Below, in pieces: positions 48,766 through 56,851 of a DNA stretch of 57,745 nt. Every line of letters begins with the position of its first letter. Position 1 is the stretch's first letter. The stretch spans positions 508,541-566,285 of the forward strand of contig NZ_LSNE01000003.1 of the NCBI RefSeq assembly GCF_001565895.1. The letters are read 5' to 3'. The notes under the pieces are model-generated. The model had not been told where the DNA came from. It saw nothing but the letters and a program-made list of their open reading frames with translations, and ran no database searches. The position numbers and the translations under genes were made by a program. The stretch is from Paraglaciecola hydrolytica (GTDB lineage Bacteria; Pseudomonadota; Gammaproteobacteria; Enterobacterales; Alteromonadaceae).

Positions 48766-48902
48766 TATTTTTACAAATAAACCCAGTAGGGAGTTAACAG
48801 GCTACATTCAACCATTATTAAGTAAAGACCGACAATCACCTTTACTAAAATTTACGAAAATGTGTACAAATGTTTCACTCATTTAAATATGTTATTAAAC
48901 AC

Positions 48903-48930
48903 AAAAAAGCCCTGCACAGAGGCAGGGCTT
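48903..48930 (-). terminator. Terminator of ffh
   Basis: The perfect stem AAGCCCTGC / GCAGGGCTT (48907-48915 and 48922-48930) is followed on the minus strand by TTTTTTGTGT. It lies about 95 bases beyond the ffh stop, with repeat copy D between. Confidence 0.9.
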
Positions 48931-48935
48931 AATGC

Positions 48936-49013
48936 TATACCTTTCACTTTTGAAACTGCACTTTATTGGCTGCGCTCATTCGCCGCCGTGCTATCCCAAT
49001 AATAAGGGGTATA
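48936..49013. repeat. Dispersed TATACC/TTGAAA repeat, copy D
   Basis: This compact 78-base copy has true inverted ends: TATACC (48936-48941) and GGTATA (49008-49013). Inside are TTGAAACTGCAC, TTGGCTGCGCTCATTCGCC and CCGTGCTATCCCAATAAT. It best defines the element borders and lies in the 3' untranslated part of the ffh transcript. Confidence 0.75.
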
Positions 49014-49024
49014 GAAGCTTTTTT

Positions 49025-50401
49025 CTAACGTTTAGGAAACATGCCACCCATACCACCGGGAGGCATCATACTTTTCATATTACGCATCATTTTGCCCATA
49101 CCGCCACCCGTCATTTTTTTCATCATCTTTTGCATCTGGGTAAACTGTTTGAGCAAACGATTGATGTCTTGGATCTGGGTACCAGAGCCTGCAGCAATAC
49201 GACGTTTTCTCGAACCATTAATCAAGTCTGGTTTGGCACGTTCATTAGGTGTCATCGAGTTGATAATGGATTCCATTTGATTAAAGGATTTATCGTTCGC
49301 TTTCTCTTTAACTTGCGCCGACATATTGCCCATACCGGGCATTTTGTCCATCAACGACATCATGCCGCCCATATCACGCATTTGTTCAAGTTGCTCTTTA
49401 AAGTCTTGTAAATCAAAGCCCTTACCCTTTTGCACTTTTTGTGCGAGCTTTTGGGCTTTTTCTTTATCAACCTTACGTTCAACTTCTTCGATTAAACTCA
49501 GTACGTCGCCCATGCCAAGAATGCGCGAGGCAATTCGATCTGGATGGAAGGCTTCTAGGGCATCCAGTTTTTCGCCCATACCAATAAACTTAATGGGCTT
49601 ACCGGTAATATGACGTACTGACAACGCGGCACCACCACGGGCGTCACCGTCAGCTTTAGTTAAAATCACACCAGTTAAAGGTAAGGCATCGTTAAAGGCT
49701 TTAGCCGTATTAGCCGCATCCTGACCTGTCATGGCATCTACCACAAACAGAGTTTCGATAGGTTTAATGGCTTTATGTAGGGCCTGAATTTCGGCCATCA
49801 TGTCGTTATCAATATGCAAACGACCGGCGGTATCCACTATCAATACATCGTAAAATTGTTTGCGAGCATGTTCGATAGCAGCCAGTGCGATATCGATGGG
49901 TTTTTGATTGATAGCTGAAGGGAAAAATCCCACTTCCAAATCTGTGGCTAGGGTTTCAAGTTGTTTGATAGCGGCGGGACGATAAACGTCAGCGCTGACC
50001 ACTAATACTTTCTTTTTCTCGCGTTGCTTTAAAAAAGAAGCCAATTTACCTACAGAGGTGGTTTTACCCGCACCTTGTAAACCTGCCATTAATATTACTG
50101 CAGGAGGCTGAGCCGCTAAATTGAGCTTTTCGTTAGCCTGGCCCATTACCGCAACAAGTTCAGACTGAACTATTTTAATGAAAACCTGACCAGGGTTAAG
50201 GCTTTTTGATACTTCAGTACCAACCGCACGATTTTTAACCTGATTGATAAAATCACGCACCACTGGCAATGCCACATCGGCTTCAAGCAAGGCCATGCGG
50301 ACTTCACGCAAGGTATCTTTAATATTGTCTTCAGTTAAACGGCCTTTGCCACTAATGTTTTTGAGGGTTTGCCCCAAACGTTCAGTCAAGTTCTCAAACA
50401 T
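49025..50401 (-). CDS. ffh: Signal recognition particle protein Ffh
   Basis: The product has 458 residues from the ATG at 50401 (AAGAGA upstream); the longer frame adds an unlike N-terminus. Order: N domain, G domain with GLQGAGKTT at 107-115, DTAGRLH and TKADGDARGG, then the methionine-rich M domain ending in GGMGGMFPKR. It binds 4.5S RNA and signal sequences and targets ribosomes to FtsY at the membrane. The divergent ypjD and corB follow in the same order as in E. coli. Confidence 0.98.
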   Translation of the reverse strand: MFENLTERLGQTLKNISGKGRLTEDNIKDTLREVRMALLEADVALPVVRDFINQVKNRAVGTEVSKSLNPGQVFIKIVQSELVAVMGQANEKLNLAAQPPAVILMAGLQGAGKTTSVGKLASFLKQREKKKVLVVSADVYRPAAIKQLETLATDLEVGFFPSAINQKPIDIALAAIEHARKQFYDVLIVDTAGRLHIDNDMMAEIQALHKAIKPIETLFVVDAMTGQDAANTAKAFNDALPLTGVILTKADGDARGGAALSVRHITGKPIKFIGMGEKLDALEAFHPDRIASRILGMGDVLSLIEEVERKVDKEKAQKLAQKVQKGKGFDLQDFKEQLEQMRDMGGMMSLMDKMPGMGNMSAQVKEKANDKSFNQMESIINSMTPNERAKPDLINGSRKRRIAAGSGTQIQDINRLLKQFTQMQKMMKKMTGGGMGKMMRNMKSMMPPGGMGGMFPKR

Positions 50402-50567
50402 GGATATCTCTTTACCTGCTTTACCTAATGTAAAAAATTGCTGCCAGTATAGCGAAACCACTCCCAGATAAGAACATTCAATCGACAATAATGCCGTGAT
50501 TTGTTTGTAACATAGTGAAATCAACAACAATAAACGCCACGGCTAATTGTCCTCTTGCAATCTTTGA

Positions 50568-50596
50568 TTGAGTAAATTGCGCTGGCTGGGTATAAA
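50568..50596 (+). promoter_or_regulatory. Putative ypjD promoter
   Basis: TTGAGT (50568-50573), 17 bases, TATAAA (50591-50596), about 95 bases before the ypjD start in the divergent ffh/ypjD region. Spacing is ideal; the -35 is an imperfect match. Confidence 0.5.
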
Positions 50597-50691
50597 CCTT
50601 AAATATTTAGTGTTAGTTTATTGGCTGTTTGTAGCGTAATAGTTCTACAGAAGTTGGAGTGATTTGTGGTGTGTAATGGAAGATTGGCTCA

Positions 50692-51480
50692 ATGATATTA
50701 GACCTCATCTGTTGTGGCTTGTATGCCTTGGCTGCAGGGATCATAGTCGCCGGATTATTTGCCCATCAAGGGCCTAAAAAAAACCAGGCCTCGCTCTTAG
50801 CTAGTGCAGCCCTCGGACTTCATGCTTTTATATTGGCAGACGGTGTATTGTTAGTACCTGGTCAGAATATGAGTATTTTGAATGTCGCCTCCTTGGTTGG
50901 CTGGCTTATTAGCGCCACGATGTTGCTGGCCTCATTTAAGTTACCCAACACCATTTTATTGCCCGTGGTTTATGGCTTTACGGCTTTAGTGGTACTAATT
51001 AATCCACTGATGCCCAATGTGCATATAATGCACTACGATATTCAACCCGCTTTGCTTATCCATATTGGATTTGCCCTATTAGCCTACGCCTGTTTGAGCA
51101 TCGCTTTTTTATACGCCTTGCAGTTGGCCTATATCAACTTGCGCCTGAAAGAAAAAAAGGCCTCATTGTTACATTCATCTTTACCACCGTTAATGGCAGT
51201 TGAAACTATATTGTTCAAACTGCTGCTAGTCGGTACCGTGTTGCTAACCTTGTCGTTGATCAGTGGTTTTATTTTTTTAGAAAACATGTTTGCCAAAGAA
51301 CAAGCCCATAAAACCGTATTATCTTTGTTAGCTTGGTTAATTTATAGCGTCATTTTATTTGGTCATGCCAAATTTGGCTGGCGTGGTAAACCAGTGATCA
51401 CTGCCACCATTGTTGGCTCCATAATCTTGACCTTAGCCTATTTTGGTAGTCGTTTTGTACGCGAAGTACTGCTAGGTTAA
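50692..51480 (+). CDS. ypjD: Inner-membrane protein YpjD, cytochrome c assembly (CcsA-like) family
   Basis: The product has 262 residues with eight predicted helices. The order and the conserved LLIHIGFALLAYACLSIAFL and LSLLAWLIYSVILFGHAKFGWRG segments (the latter given by residues) fit the CcsA/CcmC-like fold of YpjD. The CcsA WWD haem motif is not seen, so a direct haem role is doubtful. The function in E. coli is not established. It sits between ffh and corB, as in E. coli. Confidence 0.9.
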   Translation: MILDLICCGLYALAAGIIVAGLFAHQGPKKNQASLLASAALGLHAFILADGVLLVPGQNMSILNVASLVGWLISATMLLASFKLPNTILLPVVYGFTALVVLINPLMPNVHIMHYDIQPALLIHIGFALLAYACLSIAFLYALQLAYINLRLKEKKASLLHSSLPPLMAVETILFKLLLVGTVLLTLSLISGFIFLENMFAKEQAHKTVLSLLAWLIYSVILFGHAKFGWRGKPVITATIVGSIILTLAYFGSRFVREVLLG

Positions 51481-51573
51481 TCTCAAATCAACTTAAGTTA
51501 GCAAAAAGCCGCTTGAATAGTGCTGCATTAGCCCTTAAAGTCTGCGTTCATAAAATGATGAGGAAGTTTTTCG

Positions 51574-52881
51574 TTGGACAACATATCCACCAGTAGTTTG
51601 TTTATTCTCCTGGGTGTTTTTATTTTACTCTCCGCATTTTTTTCAAGTTCAGAAACAGGCATGATGTCGATAAATCGCTATCGTCTCAAACACTTGGAAA
51701 ACGAAGGCAATAAAGCCGCGATCAGGGTCAGAAATTTAATCGATCGGCCTGATCGGCTGATAGGTCTTATCTTAATCGGCAATAATTTAGTCAATATTGC
51801 TGCTTCTATCATCGCAGGTATTATCGGTAGTCGTTTACTCGGTGATGATGTACTTGGTTTAGTGTTAACCACAGTGATCTTAACCTTCGTGGTACTCATT
51901 TTTGCTGAAGTTACGCCAAAAACAGTTGCAGCCTTGTATCCAGAAAAAATTGCGTTTCCTAGTTCAATTATTCTAACTCCCTTGTTACTGGTATTTTATC
52001 CCTTTGTTTATCTAATAAACGGCATTACCAATGGCATACTGGCCTTGTTTCGTATAAGTCCTATTGATGGCAGTGGTGATAGTTTAAGCCGTGAAGAGTT
52101 ACGCACTGTAGTATTTGAAGCCGGTGCTATGATCCCCAAAAAACACCAAGATATGTTGGTGGGTATCTTGGATCTCGAAAAAGTCACCGCCGAAGACATC
52201 ATGGTGCCGCGCAGTGACATAGTCGCTATTGACATCAATGACGACTGGAAAGACATTCAAAGACAATTAGTTAATGCTCAACATACACGAGTACTGTTGT
52301 ACCGCGACAGCATCGATGATGCGGTAGGATTTGTACACGTACGTGATGCCTTAAGACTCTTGTCTAGAGATCAGTTTACCAAGGCCAGTTTGCTACGTGC
52401 TGTGCGTGAAATTTACTACACACCAGAGTCAACCCCGCTGCATACCTTGATGTATAAATTTCAGGCGGCTAAAGAACGTATCGGTTTAGTGGTCGATGAA
52501 TACGGTGACATTCAGGGTTTAGTGACCCTCGAAGATATACTTGAAGAAATCATAGGTGATTTTACCACCAGCTTTTTACCCGACCACAGCAAAGAAGCCA
52601 ACTTACAACAAGACGGCAGTGTATTAATCGACGGCAGTGTTAACGTCAGGGAACTCAATAAAGAACTCGACTGGAACTTCCCTACCGAAGGCCCAAAAAC
52701 CTTAAATGGATTAATCCTCGAATATTTAGAAGACATTCCCCAAGCCAATATCAGCCTACGCTTAGCGGGCTATCCTATCGAAATTATCGAAATGAAAGAT
52801 AATATGGTCAAAACGGTGCGGGTTATGCCGAAGCTTTATCGTGCCGAGAATGGCAAAGACGCTAGTAGTTTATCTGGGTAA
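51574..52881 (+). CDS. corB: CorB/CorC-family (HlyC/CorC, CNNM-like) transporter
   Basis: The product has 435 residues. Four DUF21/CNNM helices lie in about 1-150 (SSETGMMSINRYRLKHLE; RLIGLILIGNNLVNIAAS), a CBS pair at ~200-330 (VPRSDIVAIDINDDW; VVDEYGDIQGLVTLEDILEE), and a CorC_HlyC domain at the end. Translation starts at TTG with AGGAAG upstream. The resulting MDNISTSSL aligns with the first residues of E. coli CorB, confirming the unusual start. The family is tied to Mg2+ and Co2+ efflux. Confidence 0.93.
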   Translation: MDNISTSSLFILLGVFILLSAFFSSSETGMMSINRYRLKHLENEGNKAAIRVRNLIDRPDRLIGLILIGNNLVNIAASIIAGIIGSRLLGDDVLGLVLTTVILTFVVLIFAEVTPKTVAALYPEKIAFPSSIILTPLLLVFYPFVYLINGITNGILALFRISPIDGSGDSLSREELRTVVFEAGAMIPKKHQDMLVGILDLEKVTAEDIMVPRSDIVAIDINDDWKDIQRQLVNAQHTRVLLYRDSIDDAVGFVHVRDALRLLSRDQFTKASLLRAVREIYYTPESTPLHTLMYKFQAAKERIGLVVDEYGDIQGLVTLEDILEEIIGDFTTSFLPDHSKEANLQQDGSVLIDGSVNVRELNKELDWNFPTEGPKTLNGLILEYLEDIPQANISLRLAGYPIEIIEMKDNMVKTVRVMPKLYRAENGKDASSLSG

Positions 52882-52930
52882 AAGCGCTTATCGCTTCGCC
52901 ACTAAGATTACGCGTTGCACTTACCAAGCC

Positions 52931-53061
52931 TTTTAAAGCATGCGCTGCGCTTATTTCGGTGTTTTTCAAGTGAGTCGAGCCTCGGGACGAGGTTTGAAAA
53001 ATCGCCATGAATGGCGTAAGCGAAGCGCATGCACTGTCGCGCAGCGATGCCGTTAAAAGTA
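52931..53061. repeat. Multi-arm palindrome downstream of corB
   Basis: The outer arms GCATGCGCTGCGCTTA (52938-52953) and TAAGCGAAGCGCATGC (53017-53032) pair at 15 of 16 positions. Middle arms TTTTTCAA / TTGAAAAA and an inner CCTCG GGA CGAGG nest inside. A second candidate right arm (GCGCAGCGATGCCGTTAAAAG, at 53040-53060) can pair with CTTTTAAAGCATGCGCTGCGC on the left, so two alternative folds exist. Confidence 0.7.
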
Positions 53062-53076
53062 AGCAAATCGCATGGT

Positions 53077-53262
53077 TTAAACAGCGTTTAAATTCTTCTC
53101 GCGATTACTTTTGATTTTATTTTTGAGCATTTCCACTTTGTCATTCAGGTTTTGCAGCTTGCCAAAAATCTCCCGAAGTTCATCATCAGGCGTCAACTGG
53201 GATTCTGCAACATGGTGTTCCAACACTTGTTGCAAATATGCGGGTAGGCTTTTTGCTTTCAT
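53077..53262 (-). CDS. Small coiled-coil protein of unknown function
   Basis: The product has 61 residues: an N-terminal helix (KAKSLPAYLQQVLEHHVAE), a turn (LTPDD), then a heptad-like helix (LREIFGKLQNLNDKVEMLK) and a basic tail. There is no signal peptide. It starts 37 bases after the sixA stop on the same strand, so they may share a transcript. The ribosome-binding site is weak. It is not recognised; composition looks protein-like, not like a shadow frame, and nothing is encoded opposite it. Confidence 0.6.
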   Translation of the reverse strand: MKAKSLPAYLQQVLEHHVAESQLTPDDELREIFGKLQNLNDKVEMLKNKIKSNREKNLNAV

Positions 53263-53299
53263 TTTAGTGTTATCGGTTTTGATCCTGAATAACTAAAGT

Positions 53300-53806
53300 T
53301 TACTTCAACTCAAATTGTTGCATACACGGATGATAAAACTCCGAGAGTACTCCCGAACTGATATTTATATCATAGTCGATGATAGCCATACTGGCAGTGT
53401 CAAATAAACTAGCTTGTTTATTCTCCAATAATTCAGCCATCAAAAAACTGATCAATGGCATATGGCTAACTAAAATCACAGTTTCAAGCATGGGATTTTC
53501 ATGCAAAAAACCATCTAAGATAAGGTGCATAGCCCGCGCTTTAGCACTTGGGATGAGCTCTACAACATCACGCTTTTGTTTAACCTTCAGCCCAGCACTT
53601 AAACCTTCAAAGGTTTGTTGGGCTCGCACATAAGGGCTTACTAAAGCAAGGCTAATAGCTTGATTATTAAGCACACGGCTTGCTAACCATTTGCCTGCTT
53701 CTTTTGCCTGACGTCTGCCGTCCGCTGTCAAATTTCGCATTTTATCCGAAGAATTACTGGCTTCAGCCTCTCCGTGCCGCATGACAATTAATTTCATAAA
53801 TTTCAT
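53300..53806 (-). CDS. sixA: Phosphohistidine phosphatase SixA
   Basis: The product has 168 residues (an ATG nine bases later is an equally good start, giving MKLIVMRHGEAEA). It is a histidine-phosphatase-family enzyme with the catalytic RHG (H11) and second His in VSHMPLISFL. VSPYVRAQQT is also conserved. E. coli SixA dephosphorylates Hpt or PTS phosphohistidines. Its targets here are unknown; the Hpt-bearing kinase at 17530 is one candidate. It is divergent from the M16 peptidase gene. Confidence 0.92.
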   Translation of the reverse strand: MKFMKLIVMRHGEAEASNSSDKMRNLTADGRRQAKEAGKWLASRVLNNQAISLALVSPYVRAQQTFEGLSAGLKVKQKRDVVELIPSAKARAMHLILDGFLHENPMLETVILVSHMPLISFLMAELLENKQASLFDTASMAIIDYDINISSGVLSEFYHPCMQQFELK

Positions 53807-53913
53807 TAGGGGGACTTTCAGTACAATAATATAACAAATAACCTATATAAAAATCTGTAGAGTGATAAATTTAGTTTATGCTTGATAAGATTTAATTATG
53901 TGGATATATAACT

Positions 53914-56673
53914 TTGCTTAAAAGCGCCACGGATCTACGCCAATATGCACACATTACTCTGCCAAATGGCATGGGTGTTTTGGTGGTTGAAGATCTAAAA
54001 AGTCAAAAATCAGCCTGCTCTGCCACTTTACACGTTGGTCATTTTGATGATCATGATGACTGTCATGGTTTGAGTCACTTACTCGAACACTTGTTATTTC
54101 TGGGCAATGCGTCATATCAACAAGCCAATGCCTTAAGTAATTTTGTCGCTCAACACGGCGGCAGTATTAATGCTTCTACCGCAACCGAATATACCAGTTA
54201 CTTTTTTGATGTATTAAGCGAACAGCTCGACGAAGCCCTAGCTCAGTTTGCTGCCATGCTCAGCAGCCCTTTGCTTGCAGAAGCTTATATCGCCAAGGAA
54301 ATTCAAGCGATTGATGCTGAATACCTATTAAAACAAAAAGACGATTTGCGGCGTTTGTATCAGGTACATAAAGAAACCTGTAATCCAAAGCATCCTTTTA
54401 GTAAATTTTCAGTTGGAAATAATCAAACTTTCGGGGCATTCACGCCTTCACAACTCAAAGACAAACTGCACAGTTTTCATCAACGTTTTTATCAGCCTGC
54501 CAATCTTAGATTATGCGTAGTCAGTCAATTACCTTTAGCAAAAACTAAAAACTTGATAGAAAAACATTTTAAACACTGGCAAAACACCACACCGCTTGAA
54601 AATCCTGAATACCCACCTTTGTACCTTGAGCACCACCTAGGTTTACAAATTAATATTGAGCCACTGCAACATGCTCAACGTTTGATTATTACTTTTGCCT
54701 TGCCTAGCCAGCATGATTTTTATCGCACAAAACCCTTGGCATTTTTGAGTCACATTTTGGGTGACGAAGGACAGGGATGTTTACTGGATTATTACAAGTC
54801 TCAAAATTGGGCAACCAGTCTCAGTGCCGGAGGTGGTATTGATGGAGCTAATTTTAAAGACTTTAATATTAACCTACAGCTCACCCAACAAGGTCTGACT
54901 AAAGTCGATAATATCGTACGTACGTTGTTTTCATATTTGCAATTAATCAGCACAGAAGGGCTTGAATCTTGGCGACTTGAGGAGCTAAGAGTCTTAAATA
55001 ATCTGATGTGGAATTATTCAGAGCCACTAAAACCCATTGATGAAGCTTTAAAACTTTCCCATGCCATGTTTGACTATCCGAGCGAACATTATTTGGCAGG
55101 TGACTACCTACTTGATCAGCCGAGTGTCACCTTAATTGAGCAAATGCTCGCACTATTTAAACCGCAAAATATGCGCCTCAAACTTATTCATAAAGCTCTG
55201 CAAACCGACAAAGTTGCACGTTGGTACGATACTCCCTATAAAACAATTGCCCTTTCATCAGGACGCTTAGCTGACTATGCCAATCCACCGGCAATCACCC
55301 AACTTAAACTACCTCAAGCCAACCGTTATTTGCCAGATTGTAGCCTAGTGAAAAATCTGCAAGAAGAGTTCAAGTTACCTAAACGACTAGTCAATGAACA
55401 AGGGCTGGAATTATGGTTTGGGCAGGATCATAAATTTTTGCAAGCTAAAGGCGATTGTTTTATTACTTTTGATTGTGCTACAAGTGCCAATGGCATCACC
55501 ACGGCAACCCACAAACGTTTATGGGTTGCATTGATTAACGAAAAACTAAAACAAAAATATTATCAGGCCAACCTTGCCGGTATGCATTTTCATTTATATC
55601 CCCACCAGGGTGGTTTCTCGCTGCAAACCAATGGTTTCAGTGCTAGGCAGCTGGAGTTTTGTACCCAGCTATTAACTCAAATTGTATTGTCTGAAGATTT
55701 TGCAGGGAGTTTTGAACAAATCAAAGCCAATCAACTGCAGGCTTTAGGTAATAGCTTGTTAAATAAACCAATTAACCGCTTGTTCTCGCTTTTAGCGGTA
55801 TTAATGCAACAGTATAACTATGCGCCAATCGACATGGCAGAAATCATGTTTGAAACACAATTAAGCGATATACTGACCACCAAAGACCAGTTATTTGCTA
55901 GTTTTTACATGGAAGGCATGATGTTTGGTAACTGGGGCATAGAAGATACCCATGAAGTATTGTTGAAAGTAAAACAATTCCGCAGAGAACATCAGGTTAA
56001 CCCACCAGTTAAAAAAGGGTTGGCTGATTTGCGTCATGTACCAAGCCAGATACACCATGTTGATAGCCAGCATCCTGATGATGCTGTGGTGTGTTATTTC
56101 CAAGCACCAAGTGCCAGCATCCAAGATACCGCATTAACTATCTTGCTTGAGCAATTACTGGCAACGCCTTTCTTTAATCAAATGCGGACCGAACGCCAAT
56201 TGGGTTATTTAGTGGGCAGTGGTTACTTGCCCTATAACCAACATCCCGGCATTGCCTTGTATATTCAGTCACCACATCAATCTGCCCAACAGTTGCTGGT
56301 GGCTATCCACGGGTTTATCAACGAATTCCGTGCTCAACTATTAACTTATCAAGAAATCTGGCCATCTTTAAAGTCTAGTGTAATGCGCCAGTTAAGTGAA
56401 AACGACACACATTTAAGTATGCAAAGCCAACGACTTTGGATGGCCATTGGCAACAAAGATTTTAATTTTGAGCATCAAGCTAAAATGACAAAAGTACTTG
56501 AACAACTGACTTTTGCTGACATCATCAATTTTTGTGAAAAATGGATAAAACGCGAACAATTTGGTGAGTTAATTTTGATCAGCAGCAAAAACCCAAAGTG
56601 GCAAGATTCACCATCTCAACAGGTGATCGGCTCAATATCAGAGTTTAAAAAAACCAGTAATTACCTGCATTAA
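53914..56673 (+). CDS. M16 (pitrilysin/insulinase) family zinc metallopeptidase
   Basis: The product has 919 residues. The inverted zinc motif HLLEH (H55, E58, H59) is followed 77 residues later by the third ligand E136, the same spacing as in pitrilysin. M16 middle and C-terminal inactive halves follow (LPSQHDFYRTKPLAFLSHIL; ERQLGYLVGSGYLPY). There is no signal peptide, unlike periplasmic E. coli Ptr, so it is probably cytosolic. Translation starts at TTG, as no ATG in frame precedes the conserved strand. It should degrade oligopeptides. Confidence 0.9.
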   Translation: MLKSATDLRQYAHITLPNGMGVLVVEDLKSQKSACSATLHVGHFDDHDDCHGLSHLLEHLLFLGNASYQQANALSNFVAQHGGSINASTATEYTSYFFDVLSEQLDEALAQFAAMLSSPLLAEAYIAKEIQAIDAEYLLKQKDDLRRLYQVHKETCNPKHPFSKFSVGNNQTFGAFTPSQLKDKLHSFHQRFYQPANLRLCVVSQLPLAKTKNLIEKHFKHWQNTTPLENPEYPPLYLEHHLGLQINIEPLQHAQRLIITFALPSQHDFYRTKPLAFLSHILGDEGQGCLLDYYKSQNWATSLSAGGGIDGANFKDFNINLQLTQQGLTKVDNIVRTLFSYLQLISTEGLESWRLEELRVLNNLMWNYSEPLKPIDEALKLSHAMFDYPSEHYLAGDYLLDQPSVTLIEQMLALFKPQNMRLKLIHKALQTDKVARWYDTPYKTIALSSGRLADYANPPAITQLKLPQANRYLPDCSLVKNLQEEFKLPKRLVNEQGLELWFGQDHKFLQAKGDCFITFDCATSANGITTATHKRLWVALINEKLKQKYYQANLAGMHFHLYPHQGGFSLQTNGFSARQLEFCTQLLTQIVLSEDFAGSFEQIKANQLQALGNSLLNKPINRLFSLLAVLMQQYNYAPIDMAEIMFETQLSDILTTKDQLFASFYMEGMMFGNWGIEDTHEVLLKVKQFRREHQVNPPVKKGLADLRHVPSQIHHVDSQHPDDAVVCYFQAPSASIQDTALTILLEQLLATPFFNQMRTERQLGYLVGSGYLPYNQHPGIALYIQSPHQSAQQLLVAIHGFINEFRAQLLTYQEIWPSLKSSVMRQLSENDTHLSMQSQRLWMAIGNKDFNFEHQAKMTKVLEQLTFADIINFCEKWIKREQFGELILISSKNPKWQDSPSQQVIGSISEFKKTSNYLH

Positions 56674-56851
56674 TACCCTAATCAGCTAAAAAACAATCAA
56701 TCAATCAAAATATGTTAATACTTTATTGCTTTTTCGGTGATAAATGCTTGTAGGCAGTCACTATTTTCGGCATATTTACGCACTGGCAATAAGGATATGC
56801 GCCGTATAACTCTAATAACAACAAGGTAGCAACACTACCTGTGGGTGTGAA

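Noticed and set aside
48932-49411. A 159-codon plus-strand His-rich frame over the ffh 3' end
   Set aside because: The His-rich content is the complement of the Met-rich M domain of Ffh; it is a shadow frame.
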